A DNA stretch of 64,000 bases. Source: JAUIET01 sp045106985. Lineage in GTDB: Bacteria; Pseudomonadota; Gammaproteobacteria; Pseudomonadales; JAUIET01. This document shows, one piece after another, positions 1-9,489 of this stretch. The position numbers and the translations under genes are program-made. The stretch is taken from NCBI GenBank assembly GCA_045106985.1, contig JBGCFQ010000011.1, positions 248,001-312,000 on the forward strand, given 5' to 3'. Under the pieces are notes generated by a model. That model was not told the origin of the DNA. It searched no databases and saw only the letters and a program-made list of their open reading frames with translations. Position 1 is the first letter of the stretch; each line of letters begins with the position of its first letter.

Positions 1-2
1 GT

Positions 3-140
3 AGCCGCTTTGTTAGCGACACCTTACTTAACACGATGACCCAGAGTTTTCACGGAACACCGCTAAAGGACACACACCGCTTGGCGCCGAAGAGTTCCAA
101 AACTCTGGATATCCGCGGCAAAGTGCTCGACTTGTTCTAG
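3..140 (+). CDS. possible C-terminal end of an upstream gene (partial)
   Basis: A reading frame is open from the left edge of the window and closes at a TAG at 138-140, giving about 45 residues that end in GKVLDLF. No stop interrupts it and the codons look ordinary, so it may be the tail of a gene that begins outside the window. The peptide has no motif that I recognise, and a frame of this length can also arise by chance. It lies upstream of the pilus genes in the same orientation, so it could belong to the same locus, but nothing here proves it. Confidence 0.35.
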   Translation, partial: SRFVSDTLLNTMTQSFHGTPLKDTHRLAPKSSKTLDIRGKVLDLF

Positions 141-365
141 CAAAGTACGATTAGGTCACAGTAAACAGTGGGTTACTGTTCAGAAATGACACCGTTTGTC
201 GCCCTAACCTTTTATAAGTGGCTCACTCCTCAATTTTTCTGGAATTTAGTCGATACTTTAAGAGAATATGAAATTCAAGATCAAAGCCACAGGGAAACGT
301 GAGCCGATCTTCTGTGCTGAGCACCCTGCCCAGCCGGATTAAACGGTTTTAAAAAGGAGTTTGTA
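141..365 (+). other. leader region of the pilus locus
   Basis: This stretch has no convincing gene. It should hold the promoter of the prepilin gene and ends in a clear ribosome binding site, AAGGAG, placed about 6 bases before the ATG at 366. I looked for a sigma-54 promoter, which drives pilA in Pseudomonas, and found no GG/GC pair with the right 10-base spacing. A sigma-70 promoter could not be placed with confidence. Confidence 0.4.
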
Positions 366-992
366 ATGAAGAAAAATCGCCAATCAGGTTTTACCCTGGT
401 AGAGATTTCAATCGTATTGGTCATTATAGGTTTGTTGCTTGGAGGTGTACTCAAAGGGCAAGAAATCATCAATAACGCCAAAATTAAAAACGCAGTTAAT
501 GAGTTCAATGGTGTTACCGCGGCAATCTACAGCTACCGTGACCGTTATGGAGCACTTCCTGGAGATGACCCAGAAGCTGCAATTCGCTGGCCTTCGGCCA
601 CCGCGGGTAATGGCAATGGACAGGTAACTCACTACTGGTGGTATCAAAACCGGACCGAAGCGGGTTGGGAACAAGGTCACTTCTGGCATCACCTGCGCTT
701 GTCTGGGTTGGTATCAGGTGCAACCGAAGGACTTGCAGCAACAGCGTCACCAAACCACGCTTTTGGCGGGTTCACAGGTGTTGGCTATTACCAGGCATTC
801 GGATGGCCACGCGGCCCGCTGAAGATCTGCATGGGCGGTATAACCGGCGAAAACGCAGAGATCCTCGATCGACAACTAGACGATGGAAGACCTTTGACTG
901 GTGATTTCCGCGCGGGAGTACATCCCTACAATGCCGGCACTGACACTAACTACGACCAGGAATCTACTTACTGGCTGTGCAAGCGCGCCTAA
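366..992 (+). CDS. type IV prepilin (MSHA-like major or first pilin)
   Basis: This is a 208-residue type IV prepilin, the subunit that polymerises into a pilus after leader cleavage and N-methylation at the inner membrane. Residues 1-8 (MKKNRQSG) form a short basic leader ending in Gly8, followed by FTLVE with the conserved Glu5 of the mature protein, and then a hydrophobic helix to about residue 30. The globular part is rich in Trp, Tyr, His and Gly. Two cysteines, in ICMGG and in the final LCKRA, could close a C-terminal D-region disulfide. A strong AAGGAG site supports the start. It lies first in the pilus gene cluster, 146 bases before mshL. Which named pilin (MshA, MshB and so on) it matches cannot be settled without a search. 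Confidence 0.85.
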   Translation: MKKNRQSGFTLVEISIVLVIIGLLLGGVLKGQEIINNAKIKNAVNEFNGVTAAIYSYRDRYGALPGDDPEAAIRWPSATAGNGNGQVTHYWWYQNRTEAGWEQGHFWHHLRLSGLVSGATEGLAATASPNHAFGGFTGVGYYQAFGWPRGPLKICMGGITGENAEILDRQLDDGRPLTGDFRAGVHPYNAGTDTNYDQESTYWLCKRA

Positions 993-1138
993 TTGCACTT
1001 CACCCCTCACGACCCAGCCTTAAACAGTTGTGGTCGTAGGGCTTTAGTAAGTAGACAAAGTTACTCAGTGCAAGTCGAACCTATGGATGGAGACTTATCG
1101 CTGAACAACTAACGTAGTTTAACTAGAATGGATTCAGC

Positions 1139-2755
1139 ATGAAGTTCACGGAATGGACAACAGCTTGTGCCCTGCTCTTATTAGCTGGTTGCAGTACAGT
1201 CAGCCAAACAATAGAGAACAAGGGGGCTCACCTTAGCAGTACTGCCGAACAGGCATTGGAGCTGATTCCTGAGCCCGTTACTGTATTACCGCCACCTCCC
1301 GCACCCACGGCAACACGCCAACAACTGTTTTCCGTAGTGGTCGTTAAAGTGCCGGTAAGCGAAGTACTGTTCACTATTGCTCGTGATGCAGGAATAAACT
1401 TCGATATTCACCCAGAGGTTACTGGCAACATTACAATCAATGCCGTCGACCAGACACTGACTCAAATTCTGGATCGAATGTCCCAACAAGTCAGTATTCG
1501 TTACAGCACACACGACGACCTTGTTCGCGTAGTGCCAGACTCTCCGTACTTGAAATCTTACGACGTCGACTATCCGAATATGAGTCGCAGCAGCGAGTCT
1601 GTAATCTCAATCGCCACGGAAGTTGCTACTACTGGCGGCGGCGCAGGCGAGCAAGGCGGCGGTGGCGGTGCCGGAAACGTCTCCAGTACTGAAATCACGA
1701 ATATCGCTAACAACGATTTCTGGGCAAGACTGGTCGACAATGTAACAGCTGTTTTACGAGGCGGTGACAGCGGCATCGGCGGAGGTAATGATGAGGGCGG
1801 TGGTGATTCTGAGGACGGCGATGAATCCGATGTCGCAGATCTCACGAGCATCATCGCTAACCCGGAGGCTGGCCGCCTAACCGTTAGAGCGACTCACCAG
1901 CAGCACTTAGAGGTACAGGCCTTCCTGGACCAAACCATGGAACACGTGTTACGCCAGGTGCTAATCGAGGCGACTATCGTTGAGGTAACTCTTAACGACG
2001 AATACCAGGCGGGTGTCGATTGGCGCCAGTTTGCAGAAAACGGCGAAGGCGTAGGGGTTAATAGTACATTTTTAGCGGGAAGTCTCGGTCAACCACCAAC
2101 ACTGGAAATTAACTATACCAATTTTGTAGATGGCGCCTTAGATGTAGCCGCAACCGTCCGCGCTTTAGATATATTCGGAAATGCCAAAGTTCTTTCCAGC
2201 CCACGATTAATGGTATTAAACAACCAAACGGCTCTGCTTAAGGTTGTCGACAACCGCGTTTACTTTACTGTGGATGTTGATACCGATACAAATGAAAACA
2301 CCGTTACCAGAACATTTGAAACGGAAATACACACAGTACCCATCGGCTTAGTAATGAGTGTAACACCTCAAATAAGCGCAAACGACACGGTCACTTTAAA
2401 CGCACGACCCACGATTTCAAGAATTCTAGGATTCGCTCAAGACCCCAATCCAGACTTGGCAAGCGCTGGGGTCACCAGCCTTATTCCTGAAGTTAGGGTA
2501 CGAGAAATGGAGTCTCTGCTAAAGATTCAGAGTGGCAACATCGGAATCATTGGCGGCTTGATGCAAGACAATGTTGAAGCCAGATCACAAGGGATTCCGG
2601 GGCTATCTCGTTTGCCAGCCATTGGCGGCCTATTTAGCTACAAACAAGACACGTCGAGCAAATCCGAATTAGTTGTTTTTATTCGTCCAATCGTTATCCG
2701 CGATGCGAGTGTCGGCAAAGACCTGCTGACCTATGAACGTTACATTTCAAGGTAG
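1139..2755 (+). CDS. mshL: MshL-like secretin lipoprotein of the pilus
   Basis: This 538-residue protein is the outer-membrane secretin, the multimeric channel through which the pilus leaves the cell. A lipobox, LLAGC, places the lipidated Cys at residue 18, so it should reach the outer membrane as a lipoprotein. A short STN/secretin-N region at about residues 65-125 precedes two glycine-rich low-complexity stretches at about 163-180 and 208-231, the second strongly acidic. The secretin core follows at about 275-530, with the family segments RQVLIEATIVEV, VLSSPRLMVLNNQ and the C-terminal IGGLMQDN and IPGLSRLPAIGGLF. The length is typical of MshL, about 550 residues. The gene begins the block of assembly genes and is followed 58 bases later by the MshN-like gene. 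Confidence 0.9.
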   Translation: MKFTEWTTACALLLLAGCSTVSQTIENKGAHLSSTAEQALELIPEPVTVLPPPPAPTATRQQLFSVVVVKVPVSEVLFTIARDAGINFDIHPEVTGNITINAVDQTLTQILDRMSQQVSIRYSTHDDLVRVVPDSPYLKSYDVDYPNMSRSSESVISIATEVATTGGGAGEQGGGGGAGNVSSTEITNIANNDFWARLVDNVTAVLRGGDSGIGGGNDEGGGDSEDGDESDVADLTSIIANPEAGRLTVRATHQQHLEVQAFLDQTMEHVLRQVLIEATIVEVTLNDEYQAGVDWRQFAENGEGVGVNSTFLAGSLGQPPTLEINYTNFVDGALDVAATVRALDIFGNAKVLSSPRLMVLNNQTALLKVVDNRVYFTVDVDTDTNENTVTRTFETEIHTVPIGLVMSVTPQISANDTVTLNARPTISRILGFAQDPNPDLASAGVTSLIPEVRVREMESLLKIQSGNIGIIGGLMQDNVEARSQGIPGLSRLPAIGGLFSYKQDTSSKSELVVFIRPIVIRDASVGKDLLTYERYISR

Positions 2756-2813
2756 TCGAGATGAACACAACCATATCGCGCAGCAGCCAAGACCATGAGT
2801 AGAAGGATCTGCA

Positions 2814-4304
2814 ATGAGCTTGCTACTAGACGCACTGAATAAAACCAGCGCATCCCCTGAACCTGCTAACGATGATAATGCGGCCGACGTCTCTGATCAG
2901 TTAAGTACTGAATTCCAGAACACAGACGCACCGAAATCTCGAAATCTCGACCGCGATGTTTTGGAGCTGGAAGCAGACACATCATTTGATGAGTCAGCTG
3001 AGCAGGACGTTGGCTCAGATTTAACGCTTGATGAGAGCGAGCTTGAGCGCTTAGTCAACGATCACCCTGCGGATCGAGACTTAGAGAACGCCGTAGATGA
3101 TGCGGCTGAAAGTGCGATGCTTGACGCTCATGAAAAGAGCGTAGAAGACAGCTTGGATGAAGTCGCTGCTGAAATCACTGCGATTGATTCTGAATTGGAA
3201 CAAGCGACACCGACGAGCCACAACCCGGCAGAAGAAACAACTCAGAGCGAGCGCGGCTTTTTAGATGTAGACGAAGAGCCAGAATCGCAAGAAGTCAGTG
3301 ACGCCGACTTTATTGAAGGCGACGGCGCCCTGAAACAAACGATTAACCCCGCAGAAACCAACAACAGCGGGATTACTATCGATGCAGAAGTTGAACCTGA
3401 ATCGCTAGCTGAAGAAATTCTGCATGACGCACCACTCATAGCGGCCTATGCGAAAGCTCAACGCAAAAGAAAAGTCATTATTTCGAGCATGTTGGGCCTT
3501 GTTGCGCTGGCAGCCATTGCCGTTGTATTCAAGGCATTTATCTTTGGGCCGAAGCCTGCGATGGACACTAGCAACCTGGACCCTGGTCTTGAGCAAATGT
3601 CCGACAATGTCGGCAGCATCGTTGAGCTAGAGGAAGTATCCTTAAGTCTTATTCCAGCCCGCAAAGTACTGTTGAACTTTGGCGAAGCCGATTTAAGCAA
3701 TCACGTTAGTGTCACGCCTGCTCCTGCTAATTCTAAAGAGTTGAACTCGGCATACACTGCCTTGCAAAGCGGTCAATTAGACAAAGCAGCCGTGTTATAC
3801 CAACGACTAAGCGAAAATAAATTGACCCGAGCAGACGCGCTTGCCGGGCTGAGTAGTATCGCAATGACTAGAGGCGATTTGGAGAAAGCTCGTTATAGTC
3901 TCCAAGAGCTCCTAACAATAGACAAAACAAACACCTATGCGCTCGCCGCTATAGCCGCTCTACCGCCGGGACCCGATGCTACCGGGGCCGATTCCGAAAA
4001 CAAAATTTCAGTACTCAAAAGCTTGCAACATGCTAACCCTAACAACGCTGAGATTGCCTATATGCTCGGCAACCAATTAGCTAGCGAATCTCAGTGGGCA
4101 CGGGCGCAAGCAGCGTATTTCAAGGCTTACACTAATAGCTCTTCAAATGCGGCGTACTCTCTCAATCTAGCAATTGCACTAGATCAGCTAGGTAAGTCCG
4201 CGATGGCCAGAGAGTACTACACCATTGCACTGCAGCATGCTGCCAAGTCAAATCCGCTGGTAGATGTAAATGCAATTAAACGCCGTTTGGCACAAGGAAA
4301 GTAA
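2814..4304 (+). CDS. mshN: MshN-like TPR protein of pilus assembly
   Basis: This 496-residue protein begins with MSLLLDAL, the opening seen in MshN-type proteins of MSHA loci. Residues 20-210 form a long, very acidic, probably disordered cytoplasmic region. One transmembrane helix lies at about residues 220-243. The periplasmic C-terminal part, about 300-490, contains tetratricopeptide repeats, recognisable from segments such as YAQ-free helical pairs with Ala and Tyr at repeat positions (for example NAEIAYMLGNQLA). In Vibrio the protein belongs to the MSHA assembly machinery, and its exact function is not settled. An AAGGAT site 6 bases before the ATG supports the start. The usual preceding gene, mshM (an AAA ATPase), is missing between mshL and this gene. 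Confidence 0.8.
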   Translation: MSLLLDALNKTSASPEPANDDNAADVSDQLSTEFQNTDAPKSRNLDRDVLELEADTSFDESAEQDVGSDLTLDESELERLVNDHPADRDLENAVDDAAESAMLDAHEKSVEDSLDEVAAEITAIDSELEQATPTSHNPAEETTQSERGFLDVDEEPESQEVSDADFIEGDGALKQTINPAETNNSGITIDAEVEPESLAEEILHDAPLIAAYAKAQRKRKVIISSMLGLVALAAIAVVFKAFIFGPKPAMDTSNLDPGLEQMSDNVGSIVELEEVSLSLIPARKVLLNFGEADLSNHVSVTPAPANSKELNSAYTALQSGQLDKAAVLYQRLSENKLTRADALAGLSSIAMTRGDLEKARYSLQELLTIDKTNTYALAAIAALPPGPDATGADSENKISVLKSLQHANPNNAEIAYMLGNQLASESQWARAQAAYFKAYTNSSSNAAYSLNLAIALDQLGKSAMAREYYTIALQHAAKSNPLVDVNAIKRRLAQGK

Positions 4305-4306
4305 AC

Positions 4307-6016
4307 ATGGCCGAACCAGCTAAAGAAAAACCGCGCTTACGGCTTGGTGATGAACTCATCGAAAGTGGGCTTATCAGCCAAGATCAGCTGAAGATCGCAT
4401 TACTGGAGCAGAAACAAACCAATGATGCCTTAGGCAAAGTCATGGTAAAGCTCGGCTTTGTTACTGAAGAAGTCGTACGTGACGTACTAGGCTCATCACT
4501 TGGCCAGGAAAGCATAGACCTCGAACACATCGTAATTGACCCTGACGTACTAGCACTGTTTAGCGAAGCTATGTGCCGGCAAATGAAAGCCTTGCCTGTA
4601 TCATTAGAGGGCGAAAAAAAGTCGCTGGTTGTCGCCATAGCCGACACCTTTGATGTCATTGCACTCGATAAGATCAAGGCTAAAATTGGTAGAAATATCG
4701 ATATTGTGCCAAAGCTCGCGTCCGAAAACCAAATCGAATCTGCTATCGATAGACTGTACGGATTCGGACTGTCAATTGACGGGATCCTGCAAGAAATCGA
4801 AACAGGCCAAGTCGACTTCAAAGAGTTTCGCGGCGATGACGAACAATACAGTCACCCCATGGTTCGACTGGTCGATGCTCTACTTTCCGATGCTGTAAAG
4901 AAAGGCACATCAGACATTCATTTTGAACCGGAGCATGGATTCCTTCGCATCCGCTATCGTATCGACGGCATTATGCGTCAAATACGAAGTATTCATATCA
5001 AGTATTGGCCGGCAATAAATGTACGTCTAAAAGTAATGTCCAACATGAACATTGCCGAATCTCAGCTGCCTCAAGACGGCCGCATAAGCTTGTCCATCGG
5101 CAGCCGTGAAATTGATTTTCGAGTGGCATCTCAGCCCACCATCCATGGCGAAAACTTCGTGCTTCGTATTCTCGATAAGAACAAAGGCATCGTACCTCTC
5201 GAAGCAATGAAACTTGATGAGAAAACCTATCGAACGATCAATCTCATGATGTCTCGACCGGAAGGAATTATTCTGGTAACAGGTCCAACCGGCAGTGGCA
5301 AAACCACAACACTTTATTCAATGCTGAACGCAATGAACGATGAAGCTGTAAACATCATGACCCTGGAAGACCCTGTTGAATATCCAATTCCACTCATTCG
5401 ACAGAGTTCGATAGGATCGTCAGGAAAAATGGACTTTGCCAAAGGTATCAAGTCATTAATGCGTCAGGATCCCGATGTCATTTTGGTTGGTGAGATTCGA
5501 GATCATGAGACCGCTGAAATGGCGTTTCGCGCGGCTATGACTGGGCATCAGGTACTGTCTACTTTGCATACCAACTCAGCCATTGGCTCATTTCCCAGGC
5601 TTTACGATATCGGACTTGTTCCGGACATTATTAGCGGCAACGTCATCGGCATTGTCGGCCAACGTCTCTTGCGCCGCCTATGTTCATGTCGGGAGGCGTA
5701 TACGCCCAGTGACGTTGAATGCCAGCTACTAGAAGTTCAGCCCAGCCCAAGCCTGACCTTGTACAAAGCTTCAGGTTGCGAGAAATGTGAGCAAACAGGC
5801 TACAAAGGCCGAGTTGCGGTAATAGAAGTGTTACGAATGGACCGCGAACTTGACGAATTGGTTGCGCGAAAAGCCAGCTCTAACGAACTTGAAACACTCG
5901 CTAAAGCGAAAGGGTTTAAAACACTCGCTGAAGTCGCAGTGGACCACGTATTGGCAGGCGCCACCAGTCTAGATGAAGCTACTCGAAAAACCGATCTTAC
6001 AAGCCGAATCGAGTAA
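4307..6016 (+). CDS. mshE: MshE-type pilus assembly ATPase with c-di-GMP domain
   Basis: This 569-residue protein is the cytoplasmic hexameric ATPase (GspE/PilB family) that powers pilus extension. The N-terminal MshEN domain spans about residues 10-150. Residues 12-35, beginning RLGDELIESG and ending in Gln35, match every fixed position of the 24-residue c-di-GMP motif RLGxx(LVI)(LVI)xxG(LVI)(LVI)xxxxLxxxLxxQ. A second, weaker copy starts at about residue 41. The motor domain has a Walker A, GPTGSGKT, at 326-333, and Walker B and His-box segments around DPDVILVGEIRD and STLHTN. A tetracysteine zinc site is formed by Cys459, Cys461, Cys491 and Cys494. The gene starts 2 bases after the MshN-like gene and is followed 3 bases later by mshG. 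Regulation by c-di-GMP is inferred from the motif. Confidence 0.92.
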   Translation: MAEPAKEKPRLRLGDELIESGLISQDQLKIALLEQKQTNDALGKVMVKLGFVTEEVVRDVLGSSLGQESIDLEHIVIDPDVLALFSEAMCRQMKALPVSLEGEKKSLVVAIADTFDVIALDKIKAKIGRNIDIVPKLASENQIESAIDRLYGFGLSIDGILQEIETGQVDFKEFRGDDEQYSHPMVRLVDALLSDAVKKGTSDIHFEPEHGFLRIRYRIDGIMRQIRSIHIKYWPAINVRLKVMSNMNIAESQLPQDGRISLSIGSREIDFRVASQPTIHGENFVLRILDKNKGIVPLEAMKLDEKTYRTINLMMSRPEGIILVTGPTGSGKTTTLYSMLNAMNDEAVNIMTLEDPVEYPIPLIRQSSIGSSGKMDFAKGIKSLMRQDPDVILVGEIRDHETAEMAFRAAMTGHQVLSTLHTNSAIGSFPRLYDIGLVPDIISGNVIGIVGQRLLRRLCSCREAYTPSDVECQLLEVQPSPSLTLYKASGCEKCEQTGYKGRVAVIEVLRMDRELDELVARKASSNELETLAKAKGFKTLAEVAVDHVLAGATSLDEATRKTDLTSRIE

Positions 6017-6019
6017 GCT

Positions 6020-7222
6020 ATGCCAGTTTTCAAATACAAAGCGATGGACCCCACGGGAAAAATCGTCAATAACGAGATGGAAGCGGAACACGAAATAGAT
6101 CTCGAGACCCGCCTACGCTCGCAGAAATTGGACTTGATCAGCTCTAAGAAACGTAAAAAGACTGCAATCGCAGGCAAAGGCTCGATTCCCAATCGGCAGG
6201 AAATAATCAACTTTTGTTTCTATCTAGAACAACTGCAGGGTGCCGGCGTACCTTTGGTAGACGCACTGAAGGATTTGCGAGATAGCTTAGAGAAAGGAGC
6301 GTTGCATAGAGTTGACTCTGGCCTCATTCAGCATATCGAATCCGGCAAGAAATTTTCTGAAGCCTTGGGTGAGTACCCAGCTGTATTCCCAACCTCGTTT
6401 GTCAGCCTGGTCGAGGCTGGCGAAGAAAGTGGTGAGATGCACAAGGTATTATCAGACCTTAGCGAGTCTTTGAAATGGCAAGACGAACTTATCGCGCAAA
6501 CTAAAAAAGCACTGATCCAACCTGCCTTTATGATAGTGGTTGTTATAGGTCTGCTGTTCTACATGATGACTCAACTTGTGCCACAGCTAACCTCATTTAT
6601 TATGTCCATGGGCCAAGAGTTGCCCGCTCATACCATTGCCTTGATCGCCGTCTCTGACTTCTTTGTAGCTTACTGGTATCTCATTCTGGGCGTTCCTATT
6701 GCTTGTGTATTTGCTCTCACGGCCTCGGTTACAAACAGTCCGAAAGTCCGCTTTCACTTTGATCGCATAAAACTGAAAATACCTATAATCGGTGAGATTT
6801 TTAGCAAGATCATTCTAGCGAGATTTTCGAACTATTTCGCATTAATGTTCAGTGCCGGCATACCCGTGTTGCGATGCATGGAAGTTTGTAAACGAATTAC
6901 TGACAACAAGCATATGGAATTGGCATTGGAAACCGCCAGAAGCGAAATTACGGCCGGCAAGAATATTCATACTGCACTCGACGAAACAAATATTTTCCCA
7001 CCACTTGTGGTGAGAATGATACGCGTAGGTGAAACCAGCGGCCGCTTAGATCAGTCATTGGTGAACGTATCGTATTTTTACAAACGCGAAGTTGACGAAG
7101 CGATTGGGAAAATGCAGGCGATGATGCAACCGATGATGACGATAGTAATTGGCGCTATTATCGCCTGGATCATGTTGTCAGTTCTTGGGCCAATGTACGA
7201 CTTGATAGGCACGGTAGGATAA
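6020..7222 (+). CDS. mshG: MshG/GspF-type inner-membrane platform protein
   Basis: This 400-residue polytopic protein is the inner-membrane platform (PilC/GspF family) that couples the assembly ATPase to pilin addition. It starts with the family sequence MPVFKYKAMDPTGK. Two T2SSF helical domains, at about residues 70-190 and 270-390, share the expected duplicated pattern: the segments SFVSLVEAGEESGEM and PLVVRMIRVGETSGRL are the matching motifs in each half. Transmembrane helices lie at about 168-190, 208-235 and 370-394. The gene sits 3 bases after mshE and 2 bases before the next gene, so expression with the ATPase is almost certain. The length is normal for the family. Confidence 0.92.
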   Translation: MPVFKYKAMDPTGKIVNNEMEAEHEIDLETRLRSQKLDLISSKKRKKTAIAGKGSIPNRQEIINFCFYLEQLQGAGVPLVDALKDLRDSLEKGALHRVDSGLIQHIESGKKFSEALGEYPAVFPTSFVSLVEAGEESGEMHKVLSDLSESLKWQDELIAQTKKALIQPAFMIVVVIGLLFYMMTQLVPQLTSFIMSMGQELPAHTIALIAVSDFFVAYWYLILGVPIACVFALTASVTNSPKVRFHFDRIKLKIPIIGEIFSKIILARFSNYFALMFSAGIPVLRCMEVCKRITDNKHMELALETARSEITAGKNIHTALDETNIFPPLVVRMIRVGETSGRLDQSLVNVSYFYKREVDEAIGKMQAMMQPMMTIVIGAIIAWIMLSVLGPMYDLIGTVG

Positions 7223-7224
7223 AC

Positions 7225-8844
7225 ATGTTCAGCAAACGAGTTCTTCTGCTAAGTAACTACCACATCCAAGCTTACCACGTTACCCGTGGAAGAATTATTC
7301 AGGATGTGAAACTGGACTTGGACGAAAATTATTGGCCTGTGCTCAAGGCCTATTTGGCCAAGGATTTGCGCTCCCCTTTGTACCTGGTAACGAACATATT
7401 GGAGGAAGAGTTCCAATTAGAAAAAGTACCGCATACGAGTGGCCGCGATAGAAAGGCTTTACTGGGCCGAAAGCTCGATCAAATGTTTCGCGGAGAAACC
7501 TTTGCTAATTACAAAGTAGTTGGCCGCGACAAAAAAGGTCGAAAAGATGATCACGTACTCTTTCACACCATGCATGAGTCGGCTCTGTTAAATGAATTGC
7601 TTGAGCACATTTATGAGCTAGAACTCGCATTAGCTGGATTATATTCTGTTCCATTACTTATGCAGCAATGCTTGCGCGATATTCTGCCCGACTCAAATAT
7701 TCTCGTATTGGCAGAAGTAGACAACCACAGTGAAGACAAAATATCCTTCAGGCAATGCTTTTTTACCGACGGCTCGCTATCGCTAACGCGTTTAGTAACC
7801 TTCAATCTTGATGAGTCGCGAAATATAACAGAAGAATTGGCCGACGAGGTCGATGGCTCACGTCGATATTTGACGAGCCACAGAATTCTAGATCCAAATG
7901 CGAAGTTAACAACGCTTGTCTTAGAGTGCGCTCGCACCGTTAGCGTTACTGGCAGAATAGAACTACCAGCCGAATTTGAAGTTCAATACGCGAGCCCCGA
8001 AAGAATTGCAGAACTACTCAATTTACGTTGTGTAGATGACAACACTTACTTCGATGACGTGCTGGCTGGTGACTTATGTCGCCGCAGCACCGCGAGGCAT
8101 TACGGTACAGAAGAGTCTCTTTACCATCATCGTCATCATCAAGCCCGATGGGGAATTGCGATCGCCAGTGCCTGTATAGCGTGCTTCGTAGCCTTGCTCG
8201 GAGGTTCTTACATTCTAGAAGGTTACACCATCCATGAGGGAAATATGGATCTACAAGAGGTACTTGTAGAAGAACGCCATCAGATAGAGTTACTTGAACA
8301 AAGCACACCAATTCTGCCGCAGTCTCCAGAGCAAATGGAAGCGTCAGTGCAAAGTGTCGAGTGGTTACAACATAATACGATGCCTCCCGAACGCGTGATG
8401 AGTGAGATTAGCGCAAGCTTACGTTTGTTTCCCGACATCGTGCTGAGCGAAATTAGCTGGCGACGCCAAAATGCAGATGACAATGACAGCATGGCGAGTG
8501 CGCCAATCGCGGCGCCAGTCGATGGTTCAATGCCGGATATGAATACAGAGCCCGGGGCCGCAACGCGCCAACAAGAAAAATACCACGTTGCGCTAAAGGG
8601 CAGTAAATCCGATTACGTCGGTGACTTACGTAATGCTATAAGCCGTATCGAGTCATTCGGCCGCCGCCTAAAGGCTAACGAAAGCGTGCTGACTATGAAC
8701 ATAGTTAAGTTACCAATGGACGTGTCCGCAGAGGCCAGCGTGCGTGGCGAAATATCAGGCATGTTGGACAAAGTTGAACAGGGCTCGGCCACATTCGAAA
8801 TAGAACTGACACTGGTTAGTAAAAATGAAACTACCTACCTTTGA
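7225..8844 (+). CDS. PilM/PilN-like pilus alignment protein (MshI-like fusion)
   Basis: This 539-residue protein has the layout of a PilM-like cytoplasmic domain joined to a PilN-like membrane domain. Residues 1-300 are soluble and resemble the actin-fold part of MshI or PilM in position and general pattern, but no nucleotide-binding motif can be read with certainty. A His-rich stretch just after residue 295 leads into one transmembrane helix at about 307-330, and the remainder (331-539) is a periplasmic region with a coiled-coil start, as in PilN. In type IV pilus systems these parts form the inner-membrane alignment complex joining motor and secretin. It starts 2 bases after mshG and overlaps the next gene by 20 bases. 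The assignment rests on topology and gene order more than on residue identity. Confidence 0.7.
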   Translation: MFSKRVLLLSNYHIQAYHVTRGRIIQDVKLDLDENYWPVLKAYLAKDLRSPLYLVTNILEEEFQLEKVPHTSGRDRKALLGRKLDQMFRGETFANYKVVGRDKKGRKDDHVLFHTMHESALLNELLEHIYELELALAGLYSVPLLMQQCLRDILPDSNILVLAEVDNHSEDKISFRQCFFTDGSLSLTRLVTFNLDESRNITEELADEVDGSRRYLTSHRILDPNAKLTTLVLECARTVSVTGRIELPAEFEVQYASPERIAELLNLRCVDDNTYFDDVLAGDLCRRSTARHYGTEESLYHHRHHQARWGIAIASACIACFVALLGGSYILEGYTIHEGNMDLQEVLVEERHQIELLEQSTPILPQSPEQMEASVQSVEWLQHNTMPPERVMSEISASLRLFPDIVLSEISWRRQNADDNDSMASAPIAAPVDGSMPDMNTEPGAATRQQEKYHVALKGSKSDYVGDLRNAISRIESFGRRLKANESVLTMNIVKLPMDVSAEASVRGEISGMLDKVEQGSATFEIELTLVSKNETTYL

Positions 8845-9478
8845 ACTGAAACGCCTTCGTTCGGCTCTCGCGGTGTTTACCGTATTGACAGCTGCATCTG
8901 GTTATTTCTGTTATGAGAGCTACAACTACCTTGAAGCGCAGCGAGCTGAAGAACAGCAAGTAATGAGTGAAATTAAAGAGATAAAGCACCGCGAACACGA
9001 TGATTTTGAACGGCGACGCGTACATGAAGAGTATGGACGGCGCTTCAATGAGCTGGAAAAGAAAGGCATGTTTGTACAGTCGGACAAGCTCGCCTGGGTT
9101 GAAAAAATTGAACTTGCTGCGCGTCAGCTCAGAATACCGCTAACGAAATACGAGCTTGATACAAACAATAAAATGCCATTGCCCGTTAGTATTCAAGCAG
9201 AGCAATTAGGTTTATACAAAACCCCGCTGCACCTCAATCTTACTATGCTGCATGAAGGGGACCTACTTGCTTTAGAGGATTACTTACTTCACGAAAACCT
9301 GGGGCTGTTTACTTTTGAGTCATGTGAATTACGGCGCACTCGAGATAAGCCTTCTTTTCAGCGTCTTGAGGCGATGATGTCCGCTGAGTGTGATCTTAAT
9401 ATTTATAACTTCGTGTTTAACGACAATTCAGATGGGGGTATGGCCATGGACGTTGGCATGCCTACACCGGATGTTTAG
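8825..9478 (+). CDS. PilO/MshJ-like inner-membrane pilus protein
   Basis: This 217-residue protein has a single transmembrane helix at about residues 12-32, then a coiled-coil stretch rich in Glu, Arg and Lys (about 35-85) and a small C-terminal periplasmic domain. This is the plan of PilO/GspM/MshJ proteins, which pair with PilN in the alignment complex. The start overlaps the end of the PilM/N-like gene by 20 bases, a sign of translational coupling, and the next gene follows after 11 bases. Sequence identity to known PilO or MshJ is too low to judge by eye, so the call rests on layout and position. Confidence 0.65.
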   Translation: MKLPTFELKRLRSALAVFTVLTAASGYFCYESYNYLEAQRAEEQQVMSEIKEIKHREHDDFERRRVHEEYGRRFNELEKKGMFVQSDKLAWVEKIELAARQLRIPLTKYELDTNNKMPLPVSIQAEQLGLYKTPLHLNLTMLHEGDLLALEDYLLHENLGLFTFESCELRRTRDKPSFQRLEAMMSAECDLNIYNFVFNDNSDGGMAMDVGMPTPDV

Positions 9479-9489
9479 GAAGACTAATT

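Noticed and set aside
180..365. Sigma-54 promoter before the prepilin gene
   Set aside because: TGGCTC is present but the -12 element GC at the right distance is not. The match is too weak.
4384..4821. A 145-codon frame opposite the pilus ATPase gene
   Set aside because: It is a shadow of the well-supported mshE-like coding strand and has no motif.
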